Positions 25,017 to 34,011 of a stretch of 64,000 nt of DNA are shown here, in pieces. The DNA comes from Caryophanales bacterium UBA4951 (lineage in GTDB: Bacteria > Bacillota_I > Bacilli_A > RFN20 > CAG-826): contig DHAP01000001.1 in the NCBI GenBank assembly GCA_002397465.1, forward strand, positions 13,384 through 77,383, read 5' to 3'. Positions within the stretch are counted from its first letter, which is position 1. The number at the start of each line of letters is the position of its first letter. The notes under the pieces are model-generated. The model had not been told where the DNA came from. It did not search any database and saw nothing but the letters and a program-made list of their open reading frames with translations. The translations under genes and the position numbers were made by a program.

Positions 25017-27326
25017 TTATTTTTGATGCTTATGGATATAGTAGATTCGACCTCCGAAATCGCCCATTAGGCGGATTCTTTCGTTGAGGCCGACCCCACT
25101 CCATTCCTGGCTGAGGGGGACCAATCCGCTTTCTAGGGCTGATCCAGAGACCAAGCCTTTGTCTTTTTCGCTGTCAAAAGCCTTGTACTTGGAAAGGGTG
25201 TTGATGATGAAGCCGTCCTCTTTGATATGAACGGGCGAGATCATGTTGACGAGGTGACCAAATTTCTTGAAGGAGATGACCTCGGGTCGCACTTCATAAT
25301 CGTATAAAGAATCTGGCGTCAGATTGACCGCGAACAAATGATCCTCTTTCGGGGCCGGGGACTGGATGGCGTTATAACGTCCCACCACCGCCTCATCGGC
25401 CATAGACGATTCGAAAACCATCTTTCCGTCATTTTGGAAGTCGCTCAGAAGATCGAAAGAGCCAAACTGGAAAAGCAAGCGATGTTTCTTGTAATAGGCC
25501 GTTTGTTTTTTGATGGTCTTCAGATCCAGAGGCGTCAGATCATTGAGGTCCAGCTCGTAGCCAAGGACTCCGAAGCTGGCGACATCGAATTTGGAATCCA
25601 AGGCAGTCAATCTCAATAACTGGTTGGAGGTCTTGGCGGCCACGTGGTTGCTCATGCTCGAAAGAGGATATCCGAGAGCAGCCCCACTTTGGATGAAGAG
25701 CCTTTGGTAAGAATCGGTGTCATCGCTCATCCAACTCTGAGGGAAATAAGAAAGCATGCCTAAGTCATAACGGTTTCCGCCGCTGGCGCAGTTTTCAAAG
25801 AGGACGTTTGGGAAGTCCTTGATTAAGCGCTCAAGGACCGCGTAAAGCCCGAGGACGTAATCATGAAAGAATGATTCCGGAAGAGGAAAATCTGTGATAG
25901 TCCGATTGCAATCCCATTTGAGGAACGATATATCGGCGCTTTTGATGACATTTGAAACGGAAGAGTAGACGAAATCCTGAACTTCTTTTTTTGAAAGGTC
26001 GAGGACCATTTGGTGACGGCCGAGAGACGGTTCGTGGACATTGTCTTTGATTGCGTATTCTGGATGGGCGCGATAAAGATCGGAATCGGGGTTGACCATC
26101 TCTGGTTCCATCCAAATGCCGAACTTAAGACCTTCTTTTTTGGCGGCTTTTGCCAAGGAAGCCAAACCACCAGGTATTTTCTTAAGGTTGCAGCTCCAAT
26201 CGCCAAGGCCATGGCTATCATCGTTTCTTTTTCCGAACCAGCCATCGTCGAGCACGAATGTCTCCGCGCCGATCTCTTTGGCTTTCTTCATCAAGGAGAT
26301 CAACTTTCCCTTGGTGAAGTTGAACATCGTGGCTTCCCAGTTGTTGTAGACGATTGGGCGTGGGGCGTTGTTCCATCTCGCGGGGATGACTGAGTTGTTA
26401 ACAAAAGACTGGAAATGTCTTGAAAGGCCGTTCAAACCCCCATCGCTATAGCTCATCACACACATAGGGGTGGCAAAAGAGGCGGACTTTGAGAGGCTCT
26501 TTTTGAACAAAAGAGGCGAAATCCCTTGCTGTATCCGAACATTTTGCCAACTATCGACTTCAACGCTTTCCTCATGGTTGCCACTATAGACAAGATTGAA
26601 GCCATAGACATGCCCGTGGAAATAATCAGATCCTTGGCTCTTGAGGGCGAAGAAAGGATTATGGCGGTTGCTTGAAAGACCGGAGCTGACTGAGTTGACG
26701 TAACGGCCCACTCCAAGTTTCGTCTCTTCTTTGTTGTTCTCGTTGGCCCATCCGCCATATAAGGAGACCATCGAAAAGCCTTCATTCACCAAAACTAGTT
26801 GGAGTGACATGGCTCTTTCGACCGTCAAATCGTCATCGCCGAGATTAACTATCTCAAGGTAGCGGCCGATGACATCGCTCTCCTCATAGACGAAATAATG
26901 CAAAACGACTTTGACGGCGGCTTTTTCGTCGAGGAGATTGACCAGCAATTCTTCGCTCGCCCCATGAGGCGTCGGGAGCCATTTTATCGGTTCTGGTTTC
27001 CGGATGGTGAAATCCTTGTATGTGAAATCGAAAACGGCCGTTTTCTTGTTTTTTAAGAGCAAAGATGGAACGCCATAATCGCCTTTCCCAAGAGTGGAAA
27101 CCTCGTTTTTCAGGTAATCGAGGCAAATGTTCTGATGTTTTTCGTCAATGGCGATCGAAGTGCCTTGGATGCAGGCGTAATCCCTGGTGAGCGAAGGGGC
27201 CTCCTCAATGGAGACAATCTTCTTGCCATAGTATTCGCAAACGAGTTTCCCGATCTCGTTGACATGTAGCAAAAGAGAGGTCGATTTGCTCGAAAGAAGG
27301 AAGTAGCCGTCTTTGTTAGTTATCAT
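25017..27326 (-). CDS. alpha-galactosidase (GH36)
   Basis: 769 residues, normal for bacterial GH36. VLDDGWFGKRNDD near 358, WMEPEMVNPDSDLY near 404, LKWDCNR with the nucleophile Asp at residue 472, and SWMSDDTDSYQRL with the acid/base Asp near 543. It removes terminal alpha-galactose from raffinose-family oligosaccharides or galactomannan; there is no signal peptide, so substrate is imported first. It feeds the galactose operon at 1-6 kb. Start codon lies only 36 bp from the divergent GH2 gene, with TATAAT 7 nt upstream and no Shine-Dalgarno. Confidence 0.95.
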   Translation of the reverse strand: MITNKDGYFLLSSKSTSLLLHVNEIGKLVCEYYGKKIVSIEEAPSLTRDYACIQGTSIAIDEKHQNICLDYLKNEVSTLGKGDYGVPSLLLKNKKTAVFDFTYKDFTIRKPEPIKWLPTPHGASEELLVNLLDEKAAVKVVLHYFVYEESDVIGRYLEIVNLGDDDLTVERAMSLQLVLVNEGFSMVSLYGGWANENNKEETKLGVGRYVNSVSSGLSSNRHNPFFALKSQGSDYFHGHVYGFNLVYSGNHEESVEVDSWQNVRIQQGISPLLFKKSLSKSASFATPMCVMSYSDGGLNGLSRHFQSFVNNSVIPARWNNAPRPIVYNNWEATMFNFTKGKLISLMKKAKEIGAETFVLDDGWFGKRNDDSHGLGDWSCNLKKIPGGLASLAKAAKKEGLKFGIWMEPEMVNPDSDLYRAHPEYAIKDNVHEPSLGRHQMVLDLSKKEVQDFVYSSVSNVIKSADISFLKWDCNRTITDFPLPESFFHDYVLGLYAVLERLIKDFPNVLFENCASGGNRYDLGMLSYFPQSWMSDDTDSYQRLFIQSGAALGYPLSSMSNHVAAKTSNQLLRLTALDSKFDVASFGVLGYELDLNDLTPLDLKTIKKQTAYYKKHRLLFQFGSFDLLSDFQNDGKMVFESSMADEAVVGRYNAIQSPAPKEDHLFAVNLTPDSLYDYEVRPEVISFKKFGHLVNMISPVHIKEDGFIINTLSKYKAFDSEKDKGLVSGSALESGLVPLSQEWSGVGLNERIRLMGDFGGRIYYIHKHQK

Positions 27327-27362
27327 GCTTTTTATTATATATTATTATATAATAATATCGTT
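27327..27362. promoter_or_regulatory. 36-bp divergent promoter region between alpha-galactosidase and GH2 genes
   Basis: Almost entirely A/T and near-palindromic. It contains TATAAT on the plus strand (27348-27353, 9 nt before the GH2 ATG) and TATAAT on the minus strand (27339-27334, 7 nt before the alpha-galactosidase ATG). Any -35 elements must lie inside the opposite coding region. Neither gene has a ribosome-binding site here. Confidence 0.6.
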
Positions 27363-29693
27363 ATGAAAAAATACCTTTGCTTCCAGTGGAAGTATATGCC
27401 AGGTTTTCTTGGCAACTATCTTAATGAGGGCCTTCCAGGCTCCGCTTCGCTTGTCGATTTGCCACACGCTCCCGTCGAGACTCCAGCCAACTATTTTGAC
27501 GAGACTTCTTATCAAGGTTTTTTCACCTATGAGAAGAGATTCGACTTCCAAAAATCCGGAGAAAAAGTATTTCTTTGCTTTGAAGGTGTGATGCTCAAGG
27601 TCCACCCCTACCTCAACGGCGTCGACTTAGGAGAGCAAATCTCTGGCTGGGTCGAGGTCCGTTATGACGTCAGCGAGATCATCAAGGAAAAAGACAACCA
27701 CCTCCTTGTGGTCGTCGACTCCAACGAGGACCCAAAAGTCCCTCCTTTTGGGAAAGCGGTCGACTATCTCACCTTTGCCGGCATCTATCGCCCGGTCTAT
27801 TTGGAATCCGTCCCAAAGGATTTCATCGAAAGCGTACATATTTCCGCAAAGGCCTCAGGCCAGTTGAATATCAAAGCGAAGATCCATGGCGATGAAAAAG
27901 CCTGCGAGTTATCTTATGACCTCTTTTTCGGCGGGAAACTCGTGAAGAGTTTTGCCGTCGACTCGGTCCTCGTTCCTAATCCGTCCTTATGGAACGTCGA
28001 ATCCCCGAACCTCTATACTTTGAGGGTTAAGCTCAAAGGGCCTTCCGGAATCGACGAAAAGACCTATCGTTTTGGCTTCCGAGATGCCGGTTTTACCACC
28101 AAAGGTTTCTTTTTGAACGGCAAAAGGATCGAGTTGGTCGGATTGAACCGCCACCAAAACTATCCCTACGTCGGACCGGCCATGCCTGATTCGGCTCAGG
28201 TCGACGACGCGGATATTTTGAAGCTTAAACTAGGATGCAACGTCGTGAGGACTTCGCATTATCCCGATAGTGAATCCTTCCTTTCACGTTGCGACGAGCT
28301 CGGCTTGATGCTCATCGACGAGGTCCCGGGCTGGCAATACATCGGAAAAGACAAGGCTTGGAGGGACAACTTCCAATATTTCTTAGAGAAAATGGTCGAG
28401 AAAGAAAGAAACCATCCATGTCTCATCGCCTATGGGACGAGAATCGATGAGTCTCCGGATGATGACGAGCTCTATGAGAAAGCCGTCAATTTCATTCACC
28501 AGAACGATCCTGATAGGCAGTGCCTAGGCGTCAGAAATTTCAAAACGTCGCATTGCCTTGAGGACATCTACGCTTATAACGATTTCTCCTGCGCTTCTAC
28601 CTCCCATGGTCTCGACGATCCCAAGACCATCAGGGGAGCCAAGAAGAAGCCGATCTTGATTAGCGAACACAACGGCCACATGTTCCCAACCAAACAGTTC
28701 GATGAGCCAGCCAAGCGTCTTGAGCAAGCCTTAAGGCATCTTCGCGTCATCGATGATTCCTACAAATATGAATGCATCGCCGGTTCCATCGGCTGGTGTG
28801 CTTTTGATTACAACACCCACAAAGATTTCGGAAGCGGGGATCACATCTGCTACCATGGCGTGAGTGACATCTACCGCAACCCCAAGGCCGCGGCTTTCGC
28901 TTATGCTTCCCAACACTCGGCGACCCCAGTCATGTGGATTGCCAATCCGCCGACCCCCGGCGATTATGACGAGGCCCTCTTGAAGCCGCTTTACGTCTTC
29001 ACGAACTGTGACTATGTCGAAATGTATCGCAACGGTAGCTTCATCGAGGTTTTCAAACCGGATAGGAAAGACTTCCCCCACCTACCGCATCCTCCGATAG
29101 TGATCGATGATTTCATCGGCGCTCTCTTCGAAAAGGAAGGCTATTCAAAAAAAGATTCAGTCATATTGAGGGAAGCCCTCAACCTTGTTGGTCAAAATGG
29201 TCTGGCCCACATCAAGAAGAGCCAGTTCCTCAAATACATCCCCTGCATCTTGCGTAACCACATGAACATGGAGAAAATGCTCTCCCTTTACTACAAGTAC
29301 ATGTCAGGCTGGGGAGAAAAAGCCATCGTTTACAACTTCAAGGGTTATAGGGATGGCAAAAAGGTCTGTGAGAAATCATACGGTCCCTCAACCAGCTTCT
29401 CATATCGTTTTGAAACCTACAGCCAAAGTCTTTTGAATGACTCGACTTATGATGTCTCCCGTGTCAGCATCAAGCTCGTCGATGAATGGGGCAGTCAGAT
29501 CCACTACGCCAACAACGTCATCTCGTTCGAGACGAAAGGCCCGATCAAAGTCATCGGGCCGACCACCGTCGCTCTCTCAGGCGGTGACATCTCGGTTTAC
29601 GTTCGTTCCTTGGCGGTCTCGCGTCCGAGCGAAGCCCGCCTCATCATCAAAACTGACAAAGGCGACTATCCGATCGACTTCAACGTTCAATAG
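27363..29693 (+). CDS. glycoside hydrolase family 2 protein, beta-galactosidase-like
   Basis: 776 residues. Jelly-roll N-terminal domain (to about 170), immunoglobulin-like domain, then a TIM barrel with FLNGKRIELVGLNRHQNYPYVG-like start (about 255-276), the acid/base region GTRIDES with Glu363, and the nucleophile region ISEHNGHMFPT with Glu435. In clan GH-A the residue before the acid/base Glu is usually Asn; here it is Asp362. No signal peptide. It is probably a cytosolic beta-galactosidase or related enzyme working with the alpha-galactosidase next door. Confidence 0.85.
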   Translation: MKKYLCFQWKYMPGFLGNYLNEGLPGSASLVDLPHAPVETPANYFDETSYQGFFTYEKRFDFQKSGEKVFLCFEGVMLKVHPYLNGVDLGEQISGWVEVRYDVSEIIKEKDNHLLVVVDSNEDPKVPPFGKAVDYLTFAGIYRPVYLESVPKDFIESVHISAKASGQLNIKAKIHGDEKACELSYDLFFGGKLVKSFAVDSVLVPNPSLWNVESPNLYTLRVKLKGPSGIDEKTYRFGFRDAGFTTKGFFLNGKRIELVGLNRHQNYPYVGPAMPDSAQVDDADILKLKLGCNVVRTSHYPDSESFLSRCDELGLMLIDEVPGWQYIGKDKAWRDNFQYFLEKMVEKERNHPCLIAYGTRIDESPDDDELYEKAVNFIHQNDPDRQCLGVRNFKTSHCLEDIYAYNDFSCASTSHGLDDPKTIRGAKKKPILISEHNGHMFPTKQFDEPAKRLEQALRHLRVIDDSYKYECIAGSIGWCAFDYNTHKDFGSGDHICYHGVSDIYRNPKAAAFAYASQHSATPVMWIANPPTPGDYDEALLKPLYVFTNCDYVEMYRNGSFIEVFKPDRKDFPHLPHPPIVIDDFIGALFEKEGYSKKDSVILREALNLVGQNGLAHIKKSQFLKYIPCILRNHMNMEKMLSLYYKYMSGWGEKAIVYNFKGYRDGKKVCEKSYGPSTSFSYRFETYSQSLLNDSTYDVSRVSIKLVDEWGSQIHYANNVISFETKGPIKVIGPTTVALSGGDISVYVRSLAVSRPSEARLIIKTDKGDYPIDFNVQ

Positions 29694-29705
29694 ACAATCG
29701 ACATT

Positions 29706-29735
29706 AAAAAGGAGGCGGCCAACCGCCTCCTTTTG
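29706..29735. terminator. bidirectional terminator between GH2 and the GPH permease
   Basis: GGAGGCGG/CCGCCTCC stem with loop CCAA, TTTT on the plus side and TTTTTA on the minus side. It ends the two convergent genes. Confidence 0.92.
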
Positions 29736-29753
29736 ATGTTATAGCCGAATCGA

Positions 29754-31421
29754 TTAGGCTTGGACGCCGCCGTTGGTCTTTGAAGCTTCGGCGATGTCTT
29801 TTTGATGACGGACTTCGAGTTCTTTGTAGATGGCTGTGTATTCATCGTCGCTAAGCCCGTATTTGAAGCGGATGAGGTAATAGCCGACCGCAAAGCAGAC
29901 GACGATGATGCCAATCGTGATGTAACCGACGGTCGCAAGCTGCCAGCTTTCGATTCCCGAAAGGATGTTGTTGATGGCCGTTAGATAAGAAGTCTGAGCC
30001 GACTCACCTGTTCCGTAATAGCCGGAGTTATATAAGGATTCTTGAGTCGAGATGCCGACAACGGCAGTCGTATAGAGCCCAGAGATCATGAACGTCACAT
30101 TCATGATGCCCTTTTGGAAAGCGCTGGAGAACTTGGCGTCGAGAGGCCTCCATGAGAAGGCGACCGACTCTTTTCTCTCACCGTATTTCCATTCATTGTA
30201 CTCGATGGAGTTCTGGAACATGACAAGAAGGACCAAATAGAAGATGCCTTGGGCCCCGAAGAAGAAGAAAGCCGGAATGATAAGGGTCCAAAGCGATCCG
30301 CCGAAGAACCATCCGAATGATCCGACGGTATCAACTAGCGAAGGATCGTTATAGGCAAGAGGGTGCTCTCCGAAAATCGGGAAGGCGATGCATAAGAAGA
30401 CGAGATAGCAAACGATGATGACAACCGTCGTCGCCGTGAGAATCGTCCTTTTCTTAAAGTGTTTGATCAGAAGCGGATAAAGGCTCTGGGCGATTAAGGT
30501 CGCAACGACATAAATGACCGAGAGAATGGTCGCGATGAAGCCACCTTTGCTGCCGCCATAACCATAGGCGAAATAGAAATAATTGACGCCAATGGTCGTG
30601 ATAAGACCGCCAGCCATGTAATACAGAAGCATGGTTATGACAGAGATTCTCAAAGGCTTGTTGCGAAGAATCTTGAAGAGATCCCTGAATTTGGTTTTGG
30701 AAGAAATCTCGTCTTGCTTAGGATCGCGTGCGTGTTCCTTGCATAAGAAGAAGACCAAAGCTTGAGAAATGAGGAACAAAGCAGAGATGATCAAGGCTGT
30801 GCCGCCATAGAACTGAGCTGTTGAAACAGGCAGTAATCCAGGAAGCAAGAAACAGACGATGTTCATGGCGAAGCCGCCGATTGTCGTGGCAATGGTCACC
30901 AAGGTTGTTATCGTGCTTCTTTCTTTTTCATCGCTCGTGAGCGAAGGAAGCATCGACCAGTAGCCGATGTCGTTCATCGTGAAGCAGAAATCCCATAAGA
31001 AATAGAAGAAGATCATCATGCCAGTGTAGAGCCAGCCATCTCCGCCAGGCTGCACCGCATTAAACATCAAAGAGACGACGATGGCGTTTCCGATGGCGCC
31101 GATCAGGATCCATGGCCTGAATTTGCCGGTCTTGAAATGGACCTTCTCGACGATGATGCCCATGATCGGGTCGTTGAGGCCGTCCCAGATCAAGGCGATC
31201 ACCAACGCAATGGTGATGACGCTAATTTGGCTCTGATAAGTCGCCGGGTCGCTCGAGAGAACGCCGGCGTACATCGTATACTGGAGCAAGAAGGTACCGA
31301 CAAGCGCGTAACAAGCATCACGGAAGATGCCCGAAAACGGATAGTACCACTTGGTGAACTTAGGAATCTTGTCGCCGGAATAAGTTCCCGCCGTTAAACC
31401 CCTATGTTGCTTTTCTGCCAT
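29754..31421 (-). CDS. GPH-family (glycoside-pentoside-hexuronide) sugar:cation symporter
   Basis: 555 residues, about twelve membrane segments. LIWDGLNDPIMGIIVEKV near 78-95 and TGKFRPWILIG near 100 are the MelB/LacS-type signatures: the Asp-containing helix 2 and the cytoplasmic loop. The C-terminal extension is about 90 residues longer than usual and hydrophilic only at the very end. AAAGGAG precedes the ATG. It lies beside alpha-galactosidase and GH2, so it probably imports their galactosides. A cre-like site covers its -35 box. Confidence 0.87.
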   Translation of the reverse strand: MAEKQHRGLTAGTYSGDKIPKFTKWYYPFSGIFRDACYALVGTFLLQYTMYAGVLSSDPATYQSQISVITIALVIALIWDGLNDPIMGIIVEKVHFKTGKFRPWILIGAIGNAIVVSLMFNAVQPGGDGWLYTGMMIFFYFLWDFCFTMNDIGYWSMLPSLTSDEKERSTITTLVTIATTIGGFAMNIVCFLLPGLLPVSTAQFYGGTALIISALFLISQALVFFLCKEHARDPKQDEISSKTKFRDLFKILRNKPLRISVITMLLYYMAGGLITTIGVNYFYFAYGYGGSKGGFIATILSVIYVVATLIAQSLYPLLIKHFKKRTILTATTVVIIVCYLVFLCIAFPIFGEHPLAYNDPSLVDTVGSFGWFFGGSLWTLIIPAFFFFGAQGIFYLVLLVMFQNSIEYNEWKYGERKESVAFSWRPLDAKFSSAFQKGIMNVTFMISGLYTTAVVGISTQESLYNSGYYGTGESAQTSYLTAINNILSGIESWQLATVGYITIGIIVVCFAVGYYLIRFKYGLSDDEYTAIYKELEVRHQKDIAEASKTNGGVQA

Positions 31422-31456
31422 AGAATTATCTCCTTTTGTTTAAAAATTCATAAATT

Positions 31457-31493
31457 AGTCTAGTCGACATGCCGATGAATGTAAACGCTTTCT
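31457..31493 (-). promoter_or_regulatory. promoter of the GPH permease with an overlapping cre-like operator
   Basis: TTTACA, 17-bp spacer, TAGACT on the minus strand. On the plus strand TGTAAACGCTTTCT (31480-31493) matches the CcpA consensus TGWAANCGNTNWCA at 13 of 14 positions and covers the -35 box, a position expected to repress. A LacI-family regulator could also use it. Confidence 0.65.
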
Positions 31494-31528
31494 TAATCGG
31501 AGGAAACCGATTTAGTAATCGGGTTTCC

Positions 31529-32107
31529 TTATGATTTCAGGTAATAGAAAAGTCCGTCATGTAATAGATTTTCCATGACTAATCGGTTCTTTGGAGTGTC
31601 GGTAATTTTGCCATCAATCAGGAGCTCTGAAAAAGAGAAGAGTTCCCGGATAAAATGATTCCAATATTCAAAGATATGCTCCTGATCTTTTATCGTGGCA
31701 ATGTTCAGCTGTTTCAAAAGGTCAACGCATTTGCTCTTAAAACGGTTAAAGGAACCATCATCTTCGTCAAAGCGTGGGAACGAGCGCGAATAATTGACTG
31801 CAAAGCCGCAAATCGAAGGATGAGTTAACAAAAAGTCGACCATTCCGTTGAACAAGAGGTGGAAATTGTCCGGATAGGCGCGCTTTAGGCGAATAAACTC
31901 GGCCCTAAAAGGAGCGTCTGACCATCTGCCGGTTTGGACTATGAGATTCCTTTTTGTATGAAAATGCTCATAAATAGAGCCTTCGCTTACGCCGGCGATT
32001 GAGGCAATCTCTTTTGTCGAAAGGTGATTCGCGGTGTTACGGGAACCAACAATAACTGTGGCTTCTATGATCCTTTCTTCGATGTTCTCTAATGCTGGAC
32101 GTGCCAT
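31529..32107 (-). CDS. TetR-family transcriptional regulator, copy 2
   Basis: 192 residues. N-terminal helix-turn-helix: STKEIASIAGVSEGSIYEHF near 30-49 followed by KRNLI. The C-terminal ligand domain is divergent, as is normal for TetR. AGGAG lies upstream. It follows the first TetR gene by 1 bp and is about 35% alike by eye over the HTH. Confidence 0.87.
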   Translation of the reverse strand: MARPALENIEERIIEATVIVGSRNTANHLSTKEIASIAGVSEGSIYEHFHTKRNLIVQTGRWSDAPFRAEFIRLKRAYPDNFHLLFNGMVDFLLTHPSICGFAVNYSRSFPRFDEDDGSFNRFKSKCVDLLKQLNIATIKDQEHIFEYWNHFIRELFSFSELLIDGKITDTPKNRLVMENLLHDGLFYYLKS

Positions 32108-32108
32108 A

Positions 32109-32678
32109 TCAGTCTCCTAAATGGCCCCTAAATGCCAATTTCGCGCAAAAACGACGATATTCGTTGCTGTCTTTGTACGAGCCGTTTAAAACAAGCTCGG
32201 CATCAATCAGCACGTTTCTTGCGAATGTTGAGTAAGCGAGAAAGCAGGCATCATCGTCGCCGAATGAAAACATCGTGAAAAGCTTCGCCTTCTTTATCGC
32301 GTCCTTTTTGAAAGCCTCGTAATTGGGCCCAGGCTTCCCGACCTTGGTGTTCCCTTCCCCATAATTCAAAAGGAAGAGGGTCTGTTCTTTATGCTTTATG
32401 AGATAAGAGAGCAAAGATGAATATATTTCCAGAGGATCATTGACGTTTTTGGAAAGCCGCAAGCATTCAGCGTTGCAAAGACCAGAGGCTCGGAGGCAGG
32501 CAAAATGAATAAGGTTTATCTTGCTTCCGAAGCGAGAAAAAATCAAATATTCCGAAACACCGGCTTTTTTGGCGATGTCTTTCGTCGAAAAGTTGACGTT
32601 TGCAGGACTGCTTCCACCAATTTTAATAGTGGCGTCGATAATTTTTTCTTCAGCATCAGGGTCGGCGATTCTACCCAT
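32109..32678 (-). CDS. TetR-family transcriptional regulator, copy 1
   Basis: 189 residues. HTH STKDIAKKAGVSEYLIFSRF near 31-50. The first residues (MGRIADPDAEEKIIDATIKIGG) parallel those of its neighbour, so the pair arose by tandem duplication. AAGGAAG lies 9 nt before the ATG. Likely targets are the divergent or adjacent genes (DUF2804 protein, SDR), but no operator was identified. Confidence 0.86.
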   Translation of the reverse strand: MGRIADPDAEEKIIDATIKIGGSSPANVNFSTKDIAKKAGVSEYLIFSRFGSKINLIHFACLRASGLCNAECLRLSKNVNDPLEIYSSLLSYLIKHKEQTLFLLNYGEGNTKVGKPGPNYEAFKKDAIKKAKLFTMFSFGDDDACFLAYSTFARNVLIDAELVLNGSYKDSNEYRRFCAKLAFRGHLGD

Positions 32679-32747
32679 TGTTTCAAGCTTCCTTAGTCTT
32701 TGTTGTTATATTTTACCATTAGATAATTGACTAAATCAATTACCACT

Positions 32748-33785
32748 TCACCAGCGGTTAAACACTTTCTCGGCAAAGCCGGGGAGGTTGACGATTTCAA
32801 AGGTTTTTGCCCCATTATTTATCCTAATCAGGCCCTTAAAAGTCCCGAAAACTTGGTTTTGAATGCTCTTGATGAGCAAAACGTTGGCTCCTCCTGCCCT
32901 AATGATCTTCGGTGTGAAAACAAGATCAATGTCACCGTTGGTTGACTGTAAAGCCCATGGTTTCATAAGCTCATCATGTCCTCTGGAATCGAGCGGTATA
33001 TCAAATTTGACATCGTCTAATTTATAGACGTTATCATCGACAAACAGCATGTTTTCACTAGCGGCACTCGTGTTGCCGAATCCATAGCCGAGGTTCCAGC
33101 CAATCGTGTGCTTTCCATCGAAAGAATTTAATGAGGACCAATACCAAGTGTTCTGATAAGTCCAAACGCCCCTGCCCCAATCAAGCACACCATAACTATC
33201 CCTATTCAAGTCGATGAACTCATCGCCTAATTTGGCATAACCGCTCGAACGAAGGTTGTTGATCTTCTGGTTGTAATAGAAATGCCCCTTCTTTTCGAAT
33301 GGGGTGGCTATCACCATGGAATTGCCGCCTGTCGTTTCTTCCAGCACCACGTCAACCCTGAGGTCTTCTTTGTTTTTTCCGAATTCCCGCCAATAGCATT
33401 TAAGATGGCGTTTCCCATCCTCATGGATGAAATTCATTTCCACTTTTTTGTCTTTGTAAACCGTGTCGCCTTCTTTTGATGATAATGGCAGATTTCTTTT
33501 CCCCAGGCTGAAGGCATGCATTTCGCTTTTTTCGATGTAACCTGGCTTGTCAAAGTCAAGAATGGTCAATGAGCACAAATCCATGTATCCATTGTCGTCA
33601 ATCGTCATAGCCAAGCCGCGGTGGGCGTTACCGACGTAATAATAGTCCCACTCCTTTATTCGGAGCTTAGACGCCTTGATTTTGTCTCTGTTATAGGTTT
33701 TGACGAGTGAGAAAGCGTATCCCGCCTCATTTAGATTCCCATCGTCATTCAACAAAAGACCTTCACCGAGCTTGTGCTGTTCCAT
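32748..33785 (-). CDS. DUF2804 family protein
   Basis: 345 residues. The DUF2804 signature blocks are clear: DWGRGVWTYQNTWYWSSL near 202-219, then HTIGWNLGYGFGNTSAASENM near 226-246. Function is unknown; the beta-rich fold is related to lipocalin-like AttH proteins. AGAGGT precedes the ATG by 5 nt. It sits upstream of the tandem TetR genes in the same direction, separated from them by about 70 bp. Confidence 0.82.
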   Translation of the reverse strand: MEQHKLGEGLLLNDDGNLNEAGYAFSLVKTYNRDKIKASKLRIKEWDYYYVGNAHRGLAMTIDDNGYMDLCSLTILDFDKPGYIEKSEMHAFSLGKRNLPLSSKEGDTVYKDKKVEMNFIHEDGKRHLKCYWREFGKNKEDLRVDVVLEETTGGNSMVIATPFEKKGHFYYNQKINNLRSSGYAKLGDEFIDLNRDSYGVLDWGRGVWTYQNTWYWSSLNSFDGKHTIGWNLGYGFGNTSAASENMLFVDDNVYKLDDVKFDIPLDSRGHDELMKPWALQSTNGDIDLVFTPKIIRAGGANVLLIKSIQNQVFGTFKGLIRINNGAKTFEIVNLPGFAEKVFNRW

Positions 33786-34011
33786 ATGTAACCTCTTTGC
33801 TTATCATAAAACAAAGCGAACGACATGCTAAGGTAAATCGACTTAAGAGTGTTTTTATGGCTCAAAAACTCCATTATCAATAATCTAATTTCGTTAATGG
33901 TCGGCGATTCGATTTTTATAGTTGGTCTAATCATGCCATACATGAGGAGGGAGGCGGCAAATGTAACAAAAACCAACCAACAACTTTTGTAATTATTGAT
34001 ATATTAAAGAC

